From: Flavobacteriales bacterium
Lineage (GTDB): Bacteria > Bacteroidota > Bacteroidia > Flavobacteriales_F > PHOS-HE28
Length of the DNA stretch: 64,000 bases
Direction: 5' to 3'
Assembly: GCA_016788635.1 (NCBI GenBank)
Contig: JAEUSU010000003.1
Span: 1-64,000, forward strand
Position numbers and translations under genes: made by a program. Position 1 is the first letter of the stretch. The number at the start of each line of letters is the position of its first letter. This document shows positions 33,991 through 42,477 of the stretch, piece after piece. Below the pieces are notes generated by a model that worked only from the letters and a program-made list of their open reading frames with translations, was not told the origin of the DNA and searched no databases.

Positions 33991-35660
33991 CTCTGGATCC
34001 AGTATTTCACCCGCTCTAAGGCATCATTCAGTAGCCTATGCTTGATCTCACTGCGCCTTGATAGCCGCTCAACTAGTCTAGACCGATGATCACTTGGGAT
34101 ATTTGCCTGTTCATCACTCGTAAGGATCAGAAGATTCTCGTCGTCAATATTGGGATGTGAGAAATCCCACGCATCCCAACCCGTTGAATCGATATAGACT
34201 GTGCGTTCGATGTCGTTCTTGAAACGAATCTGCCCTTCACCGCTCGAAAAGAGAAAAGTGGAGATCAGGTCATCCATGTACTTCGGTAGCATCCAGAAGC
34301 GAGCCTCATCGCACTTTCGATCAGTCGTCGCGTTTGGGAAGACATCTTCTCTTGTCGGACCCTTCGCGGGTGGAACGACCATCGTTGGATCACCGTTGGC
34401 TAGAAGATCGAACAGTCTGAATCCAAGGAACTTCTCATTGCCTTCAGTGCCCGGCACTCGTTCCACGGCAAGGTAAGCACCCTGGATCGGCTCATTTCGG
34501 AACAGCAATGGGGTCACATTGTCCCAAAGCATGTCCTTCTGTTCAATCGTATCAAATGCACGGATCGGGTAGTTGTTCAGCATGCCCCCATCCACGTATA
34601 GGCCGCGATAGCGGTCCGCTTGTACCTTGTCATTGCCTCTCACTGGCATATTCACGTAAACCGGCCGGAATACCAGCGGGAAGTTCATGGACATGGCAAC
34701 CGCTTCGATCACGGGGAAATCCGGCGTGTGCCAAACGGAGAAGTACAGTGGCAGATGGTTCGAGATATTGGTGGCCGTTACAACGAGGTCAACGCCGGTC
34801 AGATTGAAGAAGTCCTTGAAGGGCATGAACGGGTCGAATATCGCACGGTGCCCATTGAGCGCCACGTGGACCGGCTTGAGTCGATCTGTGATCAACCGCA
34901 GGAAAAAGTCACGGACCTCCAAGCCTGAGAACAATCCTCGATTGAAAAGCAGGCCGTGCAAATAGATTAACGCGTTATCATGATCATGGAAGAGCGCTTT
35001 GGCCGGTACACCATCCACATCGATGGCATAGGGACCAGGAGCGCGGTACGCCCCTTCTCTGAATCGCTGGAACTGACCGATCAGGAACAAGCGCTCCCGG
35101 AGCTTGTCTCCATCCGAAAGTTCATAGAGCTTGCGCTCGAAGCCTAATCGCTCCTGTAACGCCCCCGCGATGATACCGCGCGACCGCTCTTTCCAAGCTT
35201 TCAGTAGTTCAGGTTGATTACTGAAGCTATCCGGCCTATACTCTTCCTTTCCAAGCCTTGCATCAACCGTGCGGATGGCGCTCTCGTTTGGTTCGCCGAA
35301 GAAATGCTCGACTTCCGCCCATTTCTCCTGACGACCGGGGTAGATCAACTGCAACGCTCCTTCCTGGAGCTTCGCTTCGATCTCGTCCGATCTCATCCCC
35401 ATGGATAGCATGAAGGCTGTTATCGCGCCCGCTGAGGATCCGCTGATACCACGGAATCGCCGAGTGCCGAGAGGTGCGGTATTGATCGGAAAAAGGGGCG
35501 CCCTCACATACGAATGAGGCTGACCAAAAGGACCTTGATCAGCGATGAGCACCTCCAACGCCTCTATCACTTTCACATAGATGATCCCACGGCCGACACC
35601 ACCTTCGAAGCATAGGTATTGGACATTGTCCCCCTGTAAGGAGATCTTGCGAGGTGCCAT
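33987..35660 (-). CDS. Patatin-like phospholipase
   Basis: This 557-residue protein has the complete patatin catalytic layout. The oxyanion loop GGVGRG lies at about residues 20-25, the nucleophile motif GSSAG (Ser 76) in FRGISGSSAGAITAFMLSMG, and the catalytic Asp in the DGG motif at about 357 (YVDGGMLNNYPIRAFD). It should hydrolyse acyl esters of membrane lipids. No signal peptide is visible. The C-terminal 150 residues match nothing I know. It is larger than simple bacterial patatins (about 300 residues). It lies 6 bases after the 545-residue ORF and overlaps the next lipoprotein gene, so it belongs to the accessory operon. Confidence 0.82.
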   Translation of the reverse strand: MAPRKISLQGDNVQYLCFEGGVGRGIIYVKVIEALEVLIADQGPFGQPHSYVRAPLFPINTAPLGTRRFRGISGSSAGAITAFMLSMGMRSDEIEAKLQEGALQLIYPGRQEKWAEVEHFFGEPNESAIRTVDARLGKEEYRPDSFSNQPELLKAWKERSRGIIAGALQERLGFERKLYELSDGDKLRERLFLIGQFQRFREGAYRAPGPYAIDVDGVPAKALFHDHDNALIYLHGLLFNRGLFSGLEVRDFFLRLITDRLKPVHVALNGHRAIFDPFMPFKDFFNLTGVDLVVTATNISNHLPLYFSVWHTPDFPVIEAVAMSMNFPLVFRPVYVNMPVRGNDKVQADRYRGLYVDGGMLNNYPIRAFDTIEQKDMLWDNVTPLLFRNEPIQGAYLAVERVPGTEGNEKFLGFRLFDLLANGDPTMVVPPAKGPTREDVFPNATTDRKCDEARFWMLPKYMDDLISTFLFSSGEGQIRFKNDIERTVYIDSTGWDAWDFSHPNIDDENLLILTSDEQANIPSDHRSRLVERLSRRSEIKHRLLNDALERVKYWIQR

Positions 35661-35666
35661 TGGTCC

Positions 35667-37313
35667 TTACGGCGTTGGCAACAGATCCGCGCTGTAGTCC
35701 GGCAGGTCAGCCGGCGAGCCGCCGTGGGTGAGGTACACCAGATTGGTGGGCACCTTGCTGATCCAGTGTTCGGCCTGCGGATCGGTGTCGGGGAAGCTGC
35801 CGTCGGCTTCTTTCAACTCGTCGATGATGCTCACGTAGAGCGGGTCGTTCGGCGCGGGCACGTCCTCGCCGAGCCAGATCTCGCCGCCGCTGCTCAAGTA
35901 GTGGAGCATGGCCTCGTCGTAGGCCGGGCGCACGGGCACCAGCACGCGCGCCGCGCCGGCCTGCAGGAACTTCATGAAGAGCGGGTCGCTGTCGTCGCGC
36001 TTCAGGATGTTCAGCCACTCCCGCTTGCGGCCCCAGAAATAGGGGTAGAAGAGGTAGGTCATGTTCTCCCACTCGAAGGCCTGCTCGAAGAACTGGATGT
36101 AGCGCCCCTCTGCCTGCGCGTCGTTGAAGCGGAACTCCGGGTAGCCGAAGGTGGGCACGTTGGGCTGCAGGGCGTCGAATGCCTCGAAGCGCTGGCCGGT
36201 GAGCAGCTCGATGCAGTGTTTCTTCAGCTCCAGTTGCTCGGTCTTGCGGTTGAGCAATGTGTTGTTGCCACTGATTAGCACGCCCACTTGCTGCTGGTTC
36301 AGCCAGCGGTTGTAGTCGTCCACCAGGCGCTGGTGGGCGGCCTTCAGTGCGGCGAAGGTCTCGATCTTCCAGTTCTCGATGGTGGTGGTGGTGGGTGAGC
36401 AGAGCACTTCCACGCTGATGGTGTGGTGCGTGCTTTTCATGCGGGCCACCACGGGCACCTCGCCAGTATGCTGATCCAATGGCAGCAGGTCACTGGCCGC
36501 GCTGGTGACGCCATGCCAGTAGCGCCCACCCACGTACATGGTCACGTAGTGGCCGCTGCCCGCGCTCATGAGCACCGAAACGCGGGCTTGATCAGCCTGG
36601 TAGCCATCCGGGATGATGATCTTGGTGACCCAGGTACGCCAGGGATCCTCGGCCGGGGCATCCGCCTTCACTTCAGCGGCCACACGCAAGGGCTCCGGTG
36701 GCGCCTTCACGTCCAACGCGCCATACCTCACTGCCAGCACATCATAGTCGGCCAGTGTGATGTCCTCGTAACTCTTCAGGTCAAAGTCCGGTGGGTCCTG
36801 GTGCTTTTCGCTTCCATCCGCCTTCACGGTCCGGGAATAGACATGGAAGGCGGCCGGTTCGGGCACCACGAACTCGAACATGAGCCGCTTGCCATAGTTC
36901 ACCACCTTGTTGAAGTAGAGCTTGTCCAGCCAGCGATAGACGCCCACGATGTGGTCCGCCGGGCTTTCTGAATTGGCGAGCGTATGCTCTGCGGTGTCCT
37001 CATGCTCCACGATGGTGGTTACGGTACGCTGTGCACGGGTGCGCTCGATGATCCTTTCCAGTGCGCGCTCCATCACCTCCTTGCCGTAGGCGGTGGCCTG
37101 CTGAGCGGACTGGACACTGCTGGTGGACGTGGCCGAAGCCGCATAGGCGCTGCCCTGCACCACGCCATACCGGCCGGAAAGGGTCACGCCCGCCTGCTGC
37201 GAAGCATCCTGTTGCACGATGTTCCCGGTCTCATGCTGCAGTTCGAACCGCTCGGTGGTCTGCGTCTCACGATCCACCTGCCGGGTGCTCTCCTGCTCGT
37301 TCAAGATACTGGT
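35667..37313 (-). pseudogene. Downstream part of a large protein of unknown function, separated from its 5' part by an in-frame TAG
   Basis: This open frame continues directly after the TAG at 37314-37316, in the same reading frame as the upstream ORF. The first codon usable as a start is a TTG at 37304; from there it encodes 545 residues. The beginning is polar and Gln/Glu/Thr-rich (DRETQTTERFELQHETGNIV), followed by an Ala/Ser/Gln-rich stretch that looks coiled. Later come EWENMTYLFYPYFWGRKREW and a C-terminal HWISKVPTNLVYLTHGG. No known enzyme motif is seen. It lies 6 bases before the patatin gene. Either this is the 3' half of a gene inactivated by a nonsense mutation, or a separate product started at TTG. 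Confidence 0.6.
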
Positions 37314-38567
37314 CTAGGTGCGGTCCAAATTGCGGAAGGTGCGCTTCTTCACTTCGCCCTTGAGCACATTTTCCACGTGTGCCACTTCTCCCAGTTCATA
37401 TTTCAGGAGTTGGCTGCGCACCACTTTCAGGTCCGCCACGCCCAAGGGCCGCACATGGCCATGCCCACTGGGCAACGATGTGCCGGTGTATGGGTCGCAC
37501 GGGGATGCCTGGCTGATGATGGCGCATTCATTACCCACCCGCAACAAGCTGCCGCCCACGCGCACCACCACTTCCGTTCTTCCCTTGGGGTTGGCCAGCA
37601 GGCCCAACCGGCGGATCTCGCTCTGGAACCGCTCGTGCAAGTACGGCATGTAAACATGCTCCAGGCTCCCGCCCACCTTCAGGTCATTGAGCACCGACTT
37701 GGTGGGTGCACTGAGCTTATCCGCCTCGCTGGCCTTCAACACCAGTGGCGGGTGCTCCACCTTCGCATCCAATGGACTTGCCCCTTCGTGATCGCCAAGG
37801 TATTCCTCGTGCCGGAGCATGCGCTCCTCATACATCTGTACCCCATAGAAGCGTTGGACCTCGGCGTAGGCGGTCCGGTACCGTGCCAACTCCGTGCGGG
37901 CGGCCACCACGACGGGGTCCTCCACAGGTACAGGAGTCTCTGGCTCCGCCGCCTCGTTCACGATGTCCTCCAGCGGAAAAAGGTTCTCCGGCAGGATGAC
38001 CGTGGCACAATAGGCCTCCCAAATACCCACCCCGGTGTTCAAGGCCGTGTCGTTCGCCACAAGCCGCTCCAGCAGGTGCATGACGCGCAGGGTGCGGGCA
38101 AGCTCCGTGCGCAAAGCCGGGTCATCCACAAGGACGGTCTGCATGAAGAGGTTGTCCCACACCCGCATCTTGAGGGGCCCATAAGCGGCATCACCCACGT
38201 ACGCGTCCACAGCCATGCCCAATGCACTGGAACAGGCCGCCAGCAGTTCAGACTGAACAGCGTTCTTCACCTTTGATCGCAGGTAGTCGTCGATCTCATC
38301 AAAGCCCTTCACAATGTCACCGTACAGAGTGGCGATGCCGGGGATGTGGTCCGTATGTGAAGCCTTCCAACTCGAGCAAGCACTCACCTTGGCCGCGCGC
38401 GATCCGGCGCCATGACCAATTGACCTTAGCTCCTGGTACAAATCCCCCCCCCCCCCATGCGCTGCAAAACCCACCTCGCGGCGAGGTCTCCACTCGACCA
38501 CCGGCCGACGCGGTGCGCGAACATGAACGAAACGCAAGACATCAATGGGCAGATTCGCGGTGGACAT
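37314..38567 (-). pseudogene. Upstream part of the same large gene, ending at an in-frame TAG
   Basis: This part encodes 417 residues from an ATG at 38567 (MSTANLPIDVLRFVHVRAPR) to the TAG at 37314. Residues 38-41 are four glycines encoded by an uninterrupted G13 tract. The rest is largely helical with many charged residues (DIVKGFDEIDDYLRSKVKNA, YMPYLHERFQSEIRRLGLLA, KYELGEVAHVENVLKGEVKK) and no signal peptide. From 38567 to 35667 there are 966 sense codons with this single TAG. Function unknown. The region around residues 20-55 looks less protein-like than the rest, so the true start is uncertain. Confidence 0.55.
38444..38456. repeat. C13/G13 homopolymer tract near the 5' end of the large accessory gene
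   Basis: Thirteen consecutive C on the plus strand (G13 in the sense of the minus-strand gene) lie about 37 codons after the ATG. With 13 G the frame stays open. With 12 it reaches a TAA within six codons of the tract, and with 14 it ends at a TGA about 41 codons past the tract. It could be a slippage switch or an assembly weakness. Confidence 0.8.
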
Positions 38568-38740
38568 GGGTCAAGGAGTTGAATGATGAGGCCAACCGAA
38601 CGGGTTTGAAGGTAATGACATTGTGCGACCTGGACGAACGGTTCGTTGCCGGATGATATCCCATTGGACCAGCCAAGTCACATGGTGCTTGCTATCATTG
38701 CAGCAACAGCATGCGGCACCTGCATGCAAAACGTGGTAAC

Positions 38741-39490
38741 ATGTACCAAGGCCAGAAGGTCATCATCGTCCTGCCCGCCTACCGCGCGGCCCTTACGCTG
38801 GAGCAGACCTACCGCGAGATCCCCTTCGACCTGGTGGATGAGGTGGTGCTGGTGGACGACAAGAGCCCGGACAATACGGTTGAGGTGGCGCGGAACCTCG
38901 GCATCCGGCACGTGGTGGTGCACGACGTGAACAAGGGCTACGGCGGCAACCAGAAGACCTGTTACGACAAGGCGAAGGAACTGGGCGCGGACATTGTGGT
39001 GATGCTGCACCCGGACTACCAATATACCCCGAAGCTGCTCACGAGCATGATCGCACTGATCGGCAACGGCGTGTACCCCGTGGTCTTCGGCTCGCGCATC
39101 CTGGGCAAGGGCGCGCTGAAGGGCGGCATGCCCCTGTACAAGTACGTGGCCAACCGGGTACTCACCCTCACGCAGAACCTGCTGATGGGCGAGAAGCTCA
39201 GCGAGTACCACACGGGCTACCGCGCCTTCCACCGCAAGGTGCTGGATGCCTGCCCCTACCACCAGTGCTCGGACGATTTCGTGTTCGACAACCAGATGAT
39301 CGCGCAGATCTTCTGGCAGCGCTTCGAGATCGCCGAGATCACCTGCCCCACCAAATACTTCGACGAGGCCAGCAGCATCAACTTCAGCCGCAGCATGACC
39401 TATGGGTTCGGGGTGCTGGGGGTGAGCCTGCGGTATTTCCTGGCCCGTGTGGGGGTGGCCGGGTGGAGGTTGTTGGGGGAAAGGCGGTAA
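38741..39490 (+). CDS. Glycosyltransferase family 2 (dolichyl-phosphate mannosyltransferase-like)
   Basis: This 249-residue GT-A enzyme has the N-terminal strand VIIVLPAYRAALTLEQTYRE, the acidic motif EVVLVDDKSPDNTVEVA and the second DxD-like MLHPDYQYTP. It continues with FGSRILGKGALKGGMPLYKY and YHTGYRAFHRKVLD. It has no C-terminal membrane helices, so it is a soluble polyprenyl-phosphate sugar synthase type. Its likely partner is the membrane transferase downstream, which could use the lipid-linked sugar. I chose the ATG at 38741 over one at 38711 because the family domain begins at once. Confidence 0.88.
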   Translation: MYQGQKVIIVLPAYRAALTLEQTYREIPFDLVDEVVLVDDKSPDNTVEVARNLGIRHVVVHDVNKGYGGNQKTCYDKAKELGADIVVMLHPDYQYTPKLLTSMIALIGNGVYPVVFGSRILGKGALKGGMPLYKYVANRVLTLTQNLLMGEKLSEYHTGYRAFHRKVLDACPYHQCSDDFVFDNQMIAQIFWQRFEIAEITCPTKYFDEASSINFSRSMTYGFGVLGVSLRYFLARVGVAGWRLLGERR

Positions 39491-39502
39491 TTGTTGGTTC
39501 CA

Positions 39503-39550
39503 GGTCACGCTTCGACGGGCCTGCATGCCCCAGGCAGGCTCAGCGTGACC
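39503..39550. repeat. Palindromic intergenic repeat (CTTCGAC...GCTCAGCGTGAC type)
   Basis: Outer 9-bp arms GGTCACGCT (39503-39511) and AGCGTGACC (39542-39550) enclose inner 6-bp arms GCCTGC/GCAGGC. The ends resemble the dispersed CTTCGACaGGCTCAGCGTGAC-type repeats that I recall from many bacterial genomes. It lies in the 108-base gap between two glycosyltransferase genes and could also act as an mRNA stem-loop. Confidence 0.6.
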
Positions 39551-39598
39551 ACCAAATGGTTGTTCGTGACTGGCAAACAACTTCGCACCCTTGGACCG

Positions 39599-41239
39599 AT
39601 GAACACCAAGCACCTGCAGTGGGTCCTTCTGGCCACGGCGGCCCTGCTCTTCCTGCCGGGGCTGGGGGCGGTGCACCTGTTCGATTGGGACGAGATCAAC
39701 TTCGCGGAGATCGCCCGGGAGATGCTCGTGACGGGCGACTGGCTGCGGCCGCGCATCGGGCTGGAGCCCTTCCACGAGAAGCCGCCCCTCTTCATGTGGA
39801 TGCAGGCCGCGGCAATGACTGTCTTCGGTGTGGGCGAGTTCGCCGCCCGGCTGCCCAACGCCTTGTGCGGCATCCTCACGCTGTGGCTGCTGATGCGCAT
39901 CGGCATGCAGGTGCGCAGCCGGGCCTTCGGCCTGTTGTGGGCGTTGGCCTATCTGGGGTCCATCCTGCCCCACCTCTACTTCCGCAGCGGCATCATCGAC
40001 CCCTGGTTCAATCTCTTCATCTTCCTGGGGCTCCACGCCATCATCACCCTGGTGCAACGCGATCCCACACGCGCCGCAGGGGTGCTGAATGCGCGCACGG
40101 ACCGGCTGGCCTGGCTGGCCGGCTTCTTCCTGGGCTTGGCCGTGCTCACCAAGGGGCCCGTGGGTGTGCTCATTCCCGGCCTCGTGCTGGGCGTGTACTT
40201 CGTGCTGAACCGCTTCCGCCCCTTTCTGCGCTGGCGGCGCATCGGCATCATCACGCTGGCCACACTGCTGGTCATTGGCACCTGGGGCGCGGTGGACCTG
40301 GTGCGCAACGGTCCCGAGTTCATGGTGGCCTTCTTCTGGCGCCAGGTGGCCATGCTCACCACCGAGGATGCGGGCCACGGCGGATTCATCGGTTACCACG
40401 TGGTGGTGCTGTTGCTGGGCTGCTTCCCCGCCTCGGTCTTCGCCCTGCAGGAATTCCTGAAGCCCACGCGTGCACGGGATGAACGCGCCAATGATCACCG
40501 CCGCTGGATGGTGATCCTGTTCGCTGTGGTGCTCGTGCTCTTCAGCATCGTGAAGACCAAGATCGTGCACTACAGCAGCCTCTGCTACTTCCCGCTCACC
40601 TACATGGCCGCCATCCAACTGGAGCATGTGTGGATGAAGCGCGAAGGCTTCGGCTGGAGCCGCTTTCTGCTGGGCGGCTTGGGAACGGTGATCGCTTTGG
40701 CCGTCATTGTGTTGCCCTTCGCAGCTATGAATAGCGAACAGTTGAAGCCGCTCTTCGCGCAGGACCCCTTCGCCCTGGCGAACCTGGACGCCGAGGTGCA
40801 CTGGACGGGCCTGGAGGCCATTTCCGGAGTGGTGTTGCTGGCCAGTCTGCTCACCGGTCATATCCTGCATGGCCGCGGGCGTTATCGCGAAGCGGTACTC
40901 GCGGTCTTCCTCGGCGGTGCGTTTTTCGTCTCCAGCACGCTCTTCTTCTTCATCAACCGCATCGAGGCCTATTCGCAACGCGCCGCAGTGGAGTTCTTCC
41001 AGGGCAAAGCCAGTGAGCGCTGCTGGCTGCTCACGAAGAACTACAAGAGCTACGTGCCGGAGTTCTACGGCCGCATCACCGAGCCACGACCGGCACAGGA
41101 GCTGCTCTTCCACGGCCCCATCGACCGGCCGGTGTACCTCAGTTGCAAGATCACCGCCGTACAGGAAGTGGAGGCACTGGGCACCTTCAAGGAATTGTAT
41201 CGCAAGAACGGGTTCGTGTTCTGGGTGAGGATGCCTTAA
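39599..41239 (+). CDS. ArnT/PMT-family membrane glycosyltransferase
   Basis: This 546-residue inner-membrane protein has about eleven hydrophobic segments. The conserved first periplasmic loop has its acidic pair in HLFDWDEINFAEIAREM, followed by EPFHEKPPLFMWMQA and EFAARLPNALCG, as in GT83/PMT_2 enzymes. The C-terminal 120 residues form a soluble domain. It probably transfers a sugar from a polyprenyl-phosphate donor to an envelope acceptor such as lipid A or protein, using the product of the GT2 next to it. The start is the ATG at 39599, ahead of the first membrane helix. Confidence 0.87.
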   Translation: MNTKHLQWVLLATAALLFLPGLGAVHLFDWDEINFAEIAREMLVTGDWLRPRIGLEPFHEKPPLFMWMQAAAMTVFGVGEFAARLPNALCGILTLWLLMRIGMQVRSRAFGLLWALAYLGSILPHLYFRSGIIDPWFNLFIFLGLHAIITLVQRDPTRAAGVLNARTDRLAWLAGFFLGLAVLTKGPVGVLIPGLVLGVYFVLNRFRPFLRWRRIGIITLATLLVIGTWGAVDLVRNGPEFMVAFFWRQVAMLTTEDAGHGGFIGYHVVVLLLGCFPASVFALQEFLKPTRARDERANDHRRWMVILFAVVLVLFSIVKTKIVHYSSLCYFPLTYMAAIQLEHVWMKREGFGWSRFLLGGLGTVIALAVIVLPFAAMNSEQLKPLFAQDPFALANLDAEVHWTGLEAISGVVLLASLLTGHILHGRGRYREAVLAVFLGGAFFVSSTLFFFINRIEAYSQRAAVEFFQGKASERCWLLTKNYKSYVPEFYGRITEPRPAQELLFHGPIDRPVYLSCKITAVQEVEALGTFKELYRKNGFVFWVRMP

Positions 41240-41260
41240 GCGATTCGCTACAGGCATTCG

Positions 41261-41298
41261 CTCTGCGTTCCTTTGCGCTCTCCGCGCCTCTGCGGTGA
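41261..41298. repeat. Dispersed-type repeat (CTCTGCG...CTCTGCGGTGAA)
   Basis: The segment reads as short repeated CTCTGCG/TTTGCG/CTCCGCG units ending TCTGCGGTGAA. On the minus strand it would translate as FTAEARRAQRNAE, a peptide I recall recurring in spurious ORFs of many bacterial genomes because of a widespread non-coding repeat. It fills the gap between the PMT-type gene and the PLP-enzyme gene. Confidence 0.55.
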
Positions 41299-41306
41299 AC
41301 CTCGCC

Positions 41307-42470
41307 ATGATCGACGACCTCTCCCATATCCTCACCCACCTCGGCGAAGACCGCGAGCGTGGCTTCGATGCCGTGGTGCCGCCCATCGTGCAGAGCGGCA
41401 ACTTCACCTACCCCACCGTGGCGGCCATGCGTGCCGTGGTGCAGCACGAGTATGACCGGCCGTTGTACACGCGGGGCTTCAATCCCACCGTGGCCATGCT
41501 GCGCAAGAAGATCGCCGCGCTGGAAGGTGCGGAGGATGCCCTGGTCTTCAGCAGCGGCAGTGCGGCCATCGCGGCGGCGGTGATGAGCTTCACCAAAGCC
41601 GGCGACCACATCGTATGCGTACAGAAACCCTACAGTTGGACGAAGAAGTTGCTGGTGGAACTGCTGCCCCGCTTCGGTGTGGAACACACCTTCGTGGATG
41701 GCATGGATGCGGAGAACTACCGAAAGGCGGTCCGCCCCAACACCACCTTCTTCATCCTGGAGAGCCCCAACTCGCTCACCTTCGAGCTGCAGGACATCGC
41801 TGCTGTATGCACTATTGCAAAGGAGCACGGCATCATCACGCTCTGCGACAACAGCTACAACAGTCCGCTCTTCCAACAACCCATCGCATTGGGCTGCGAC
41901 CTGGTGGCCCACAGCGCCACCAAATACCTCAACGGTCACAGCGACGTGGTGGCCGGTGTGCTGGCCGGCAGCCATGCACACATCCGGCAGGTGATGATGA
42001 AGGAGTTCATGACCCTCGGCGCGGCACCTTCACCCCACGATGCCTGGCTGTTGATGCGCGGCCTGCGCACCTTGCCCCTGCGCATGGAACGCAGTGCGGA
42101 CAATGCGGAGAAAGTGGCCCGCTTCCTCGAAGCGCACCCCAAGGTGAAGCGCGTGCATTGGCCGGGCTTGGAAAGTCACCCGCAACATGCCCTGACGAAG
42201 CGACAGATGAAGCGCGTGGCTGGGTTGATGACCATTGAACTGGACGCACCCGATGTAGCCGCCGTGGAGCGCTTCTGCGATGCGCTCAAGACCTTCCTGA
42301 TCGCCGTGAGCTGGGGCGGATATGAGAGCCTGCAGTGGCCGGTTTGCGCATTACAGGGCCCCAGCGGCTACTACACCGACCTACCCTTCACCTTGGTACG
42401 GCTCTATGTAGGGCTGGAGGACCCGGACACCCTCATCTCCGACCTGGAGCAGGCGCTGGCGAAGGTGTGA
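41307..42470 (+). CDS. Cys/Met-metabolism PLP-dependent enzyme (cystathionine lyase/synthase type)
   Basis: This 387-residue fold-type I PLP enzyme has the Tyr/Arg pair near YDRPLYTRGFNPTVAML, the cofactor loop LVFSSGSAAIAAAVMSF, PLP-binding Asp in ITLCDNSYNSPLF and the Schiff-base Lys in VAHSATKYLNGHSDVVAGVL. It belongs with cystathionine beta/gamma-lyases and methionine gamma-lyase; the exact reaction is not decided by these motifs. The DNSYNSP loop differs from the usual DNTFATP. The ATG at 41307 is preferred to a GTG at 41295 that lies inside the repeat. Confidence 0.85.
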   Translation: MIDDLSHILTHLGEDRERGFDAVVPPIVQSGNFTYPTVAAMRAVVQHEYDRPLYTRGFNPTVAMLRKKIAALEGAEDALVFSSGSAAIAAAVMSFTKAGDHIVCVQKPYSWTKKLLVELLPRFGVEHTFVDGMDAENYRKAVRPNTTFFILESPNSLTFELQDIAAVCTIAKEHGIITLCDNSYNSPLFQQPIALGCDLVAHSATKYLNGHSDVVAGVLAGSHAHIRQVMMKEFMTLGAAPSPHDAWLLMRGLRTLPLRMERSADNAEKVARFLEAHPKVKRVHWPGLESHPQHALTKRQMKRVAGLMTIELDAPDVAAVERFCDALKTFLIAVSWGGYESLQWPVCALQGPSGYYTDLPFTLVRLYVGLEDPDTLISDLEQALAKV

Positions 42471-42477
42471 GCGGCTC

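Noticed and set aside
37314-37316. Stop-codon recoding to selenocysteine or pyrrolysine at the TAG
   Set aside because: Selenocysteine uses TGA, and pyrrolysine needs pyl genes that are not seen and would be very unusual in this phylum; a nonsense change is simpler.
36984-38276. A 430-codon plus-strand frame opposite the large accessory gene
   Set aside because: Low-complexity His/Leu/Gln-rich translation; the minus-strand frame shows better protein character on both sides of the TAG.
38678-41407. A 909-codon open frame on the minus strand opposite two glycosyltransferase genes
   Set aside because: It runs antisense to two well-recognised genes, has a His/Gln/Glu-rich composition typical of the reverse frame of GC-rich coding DNA, and its start lies in a repeat.
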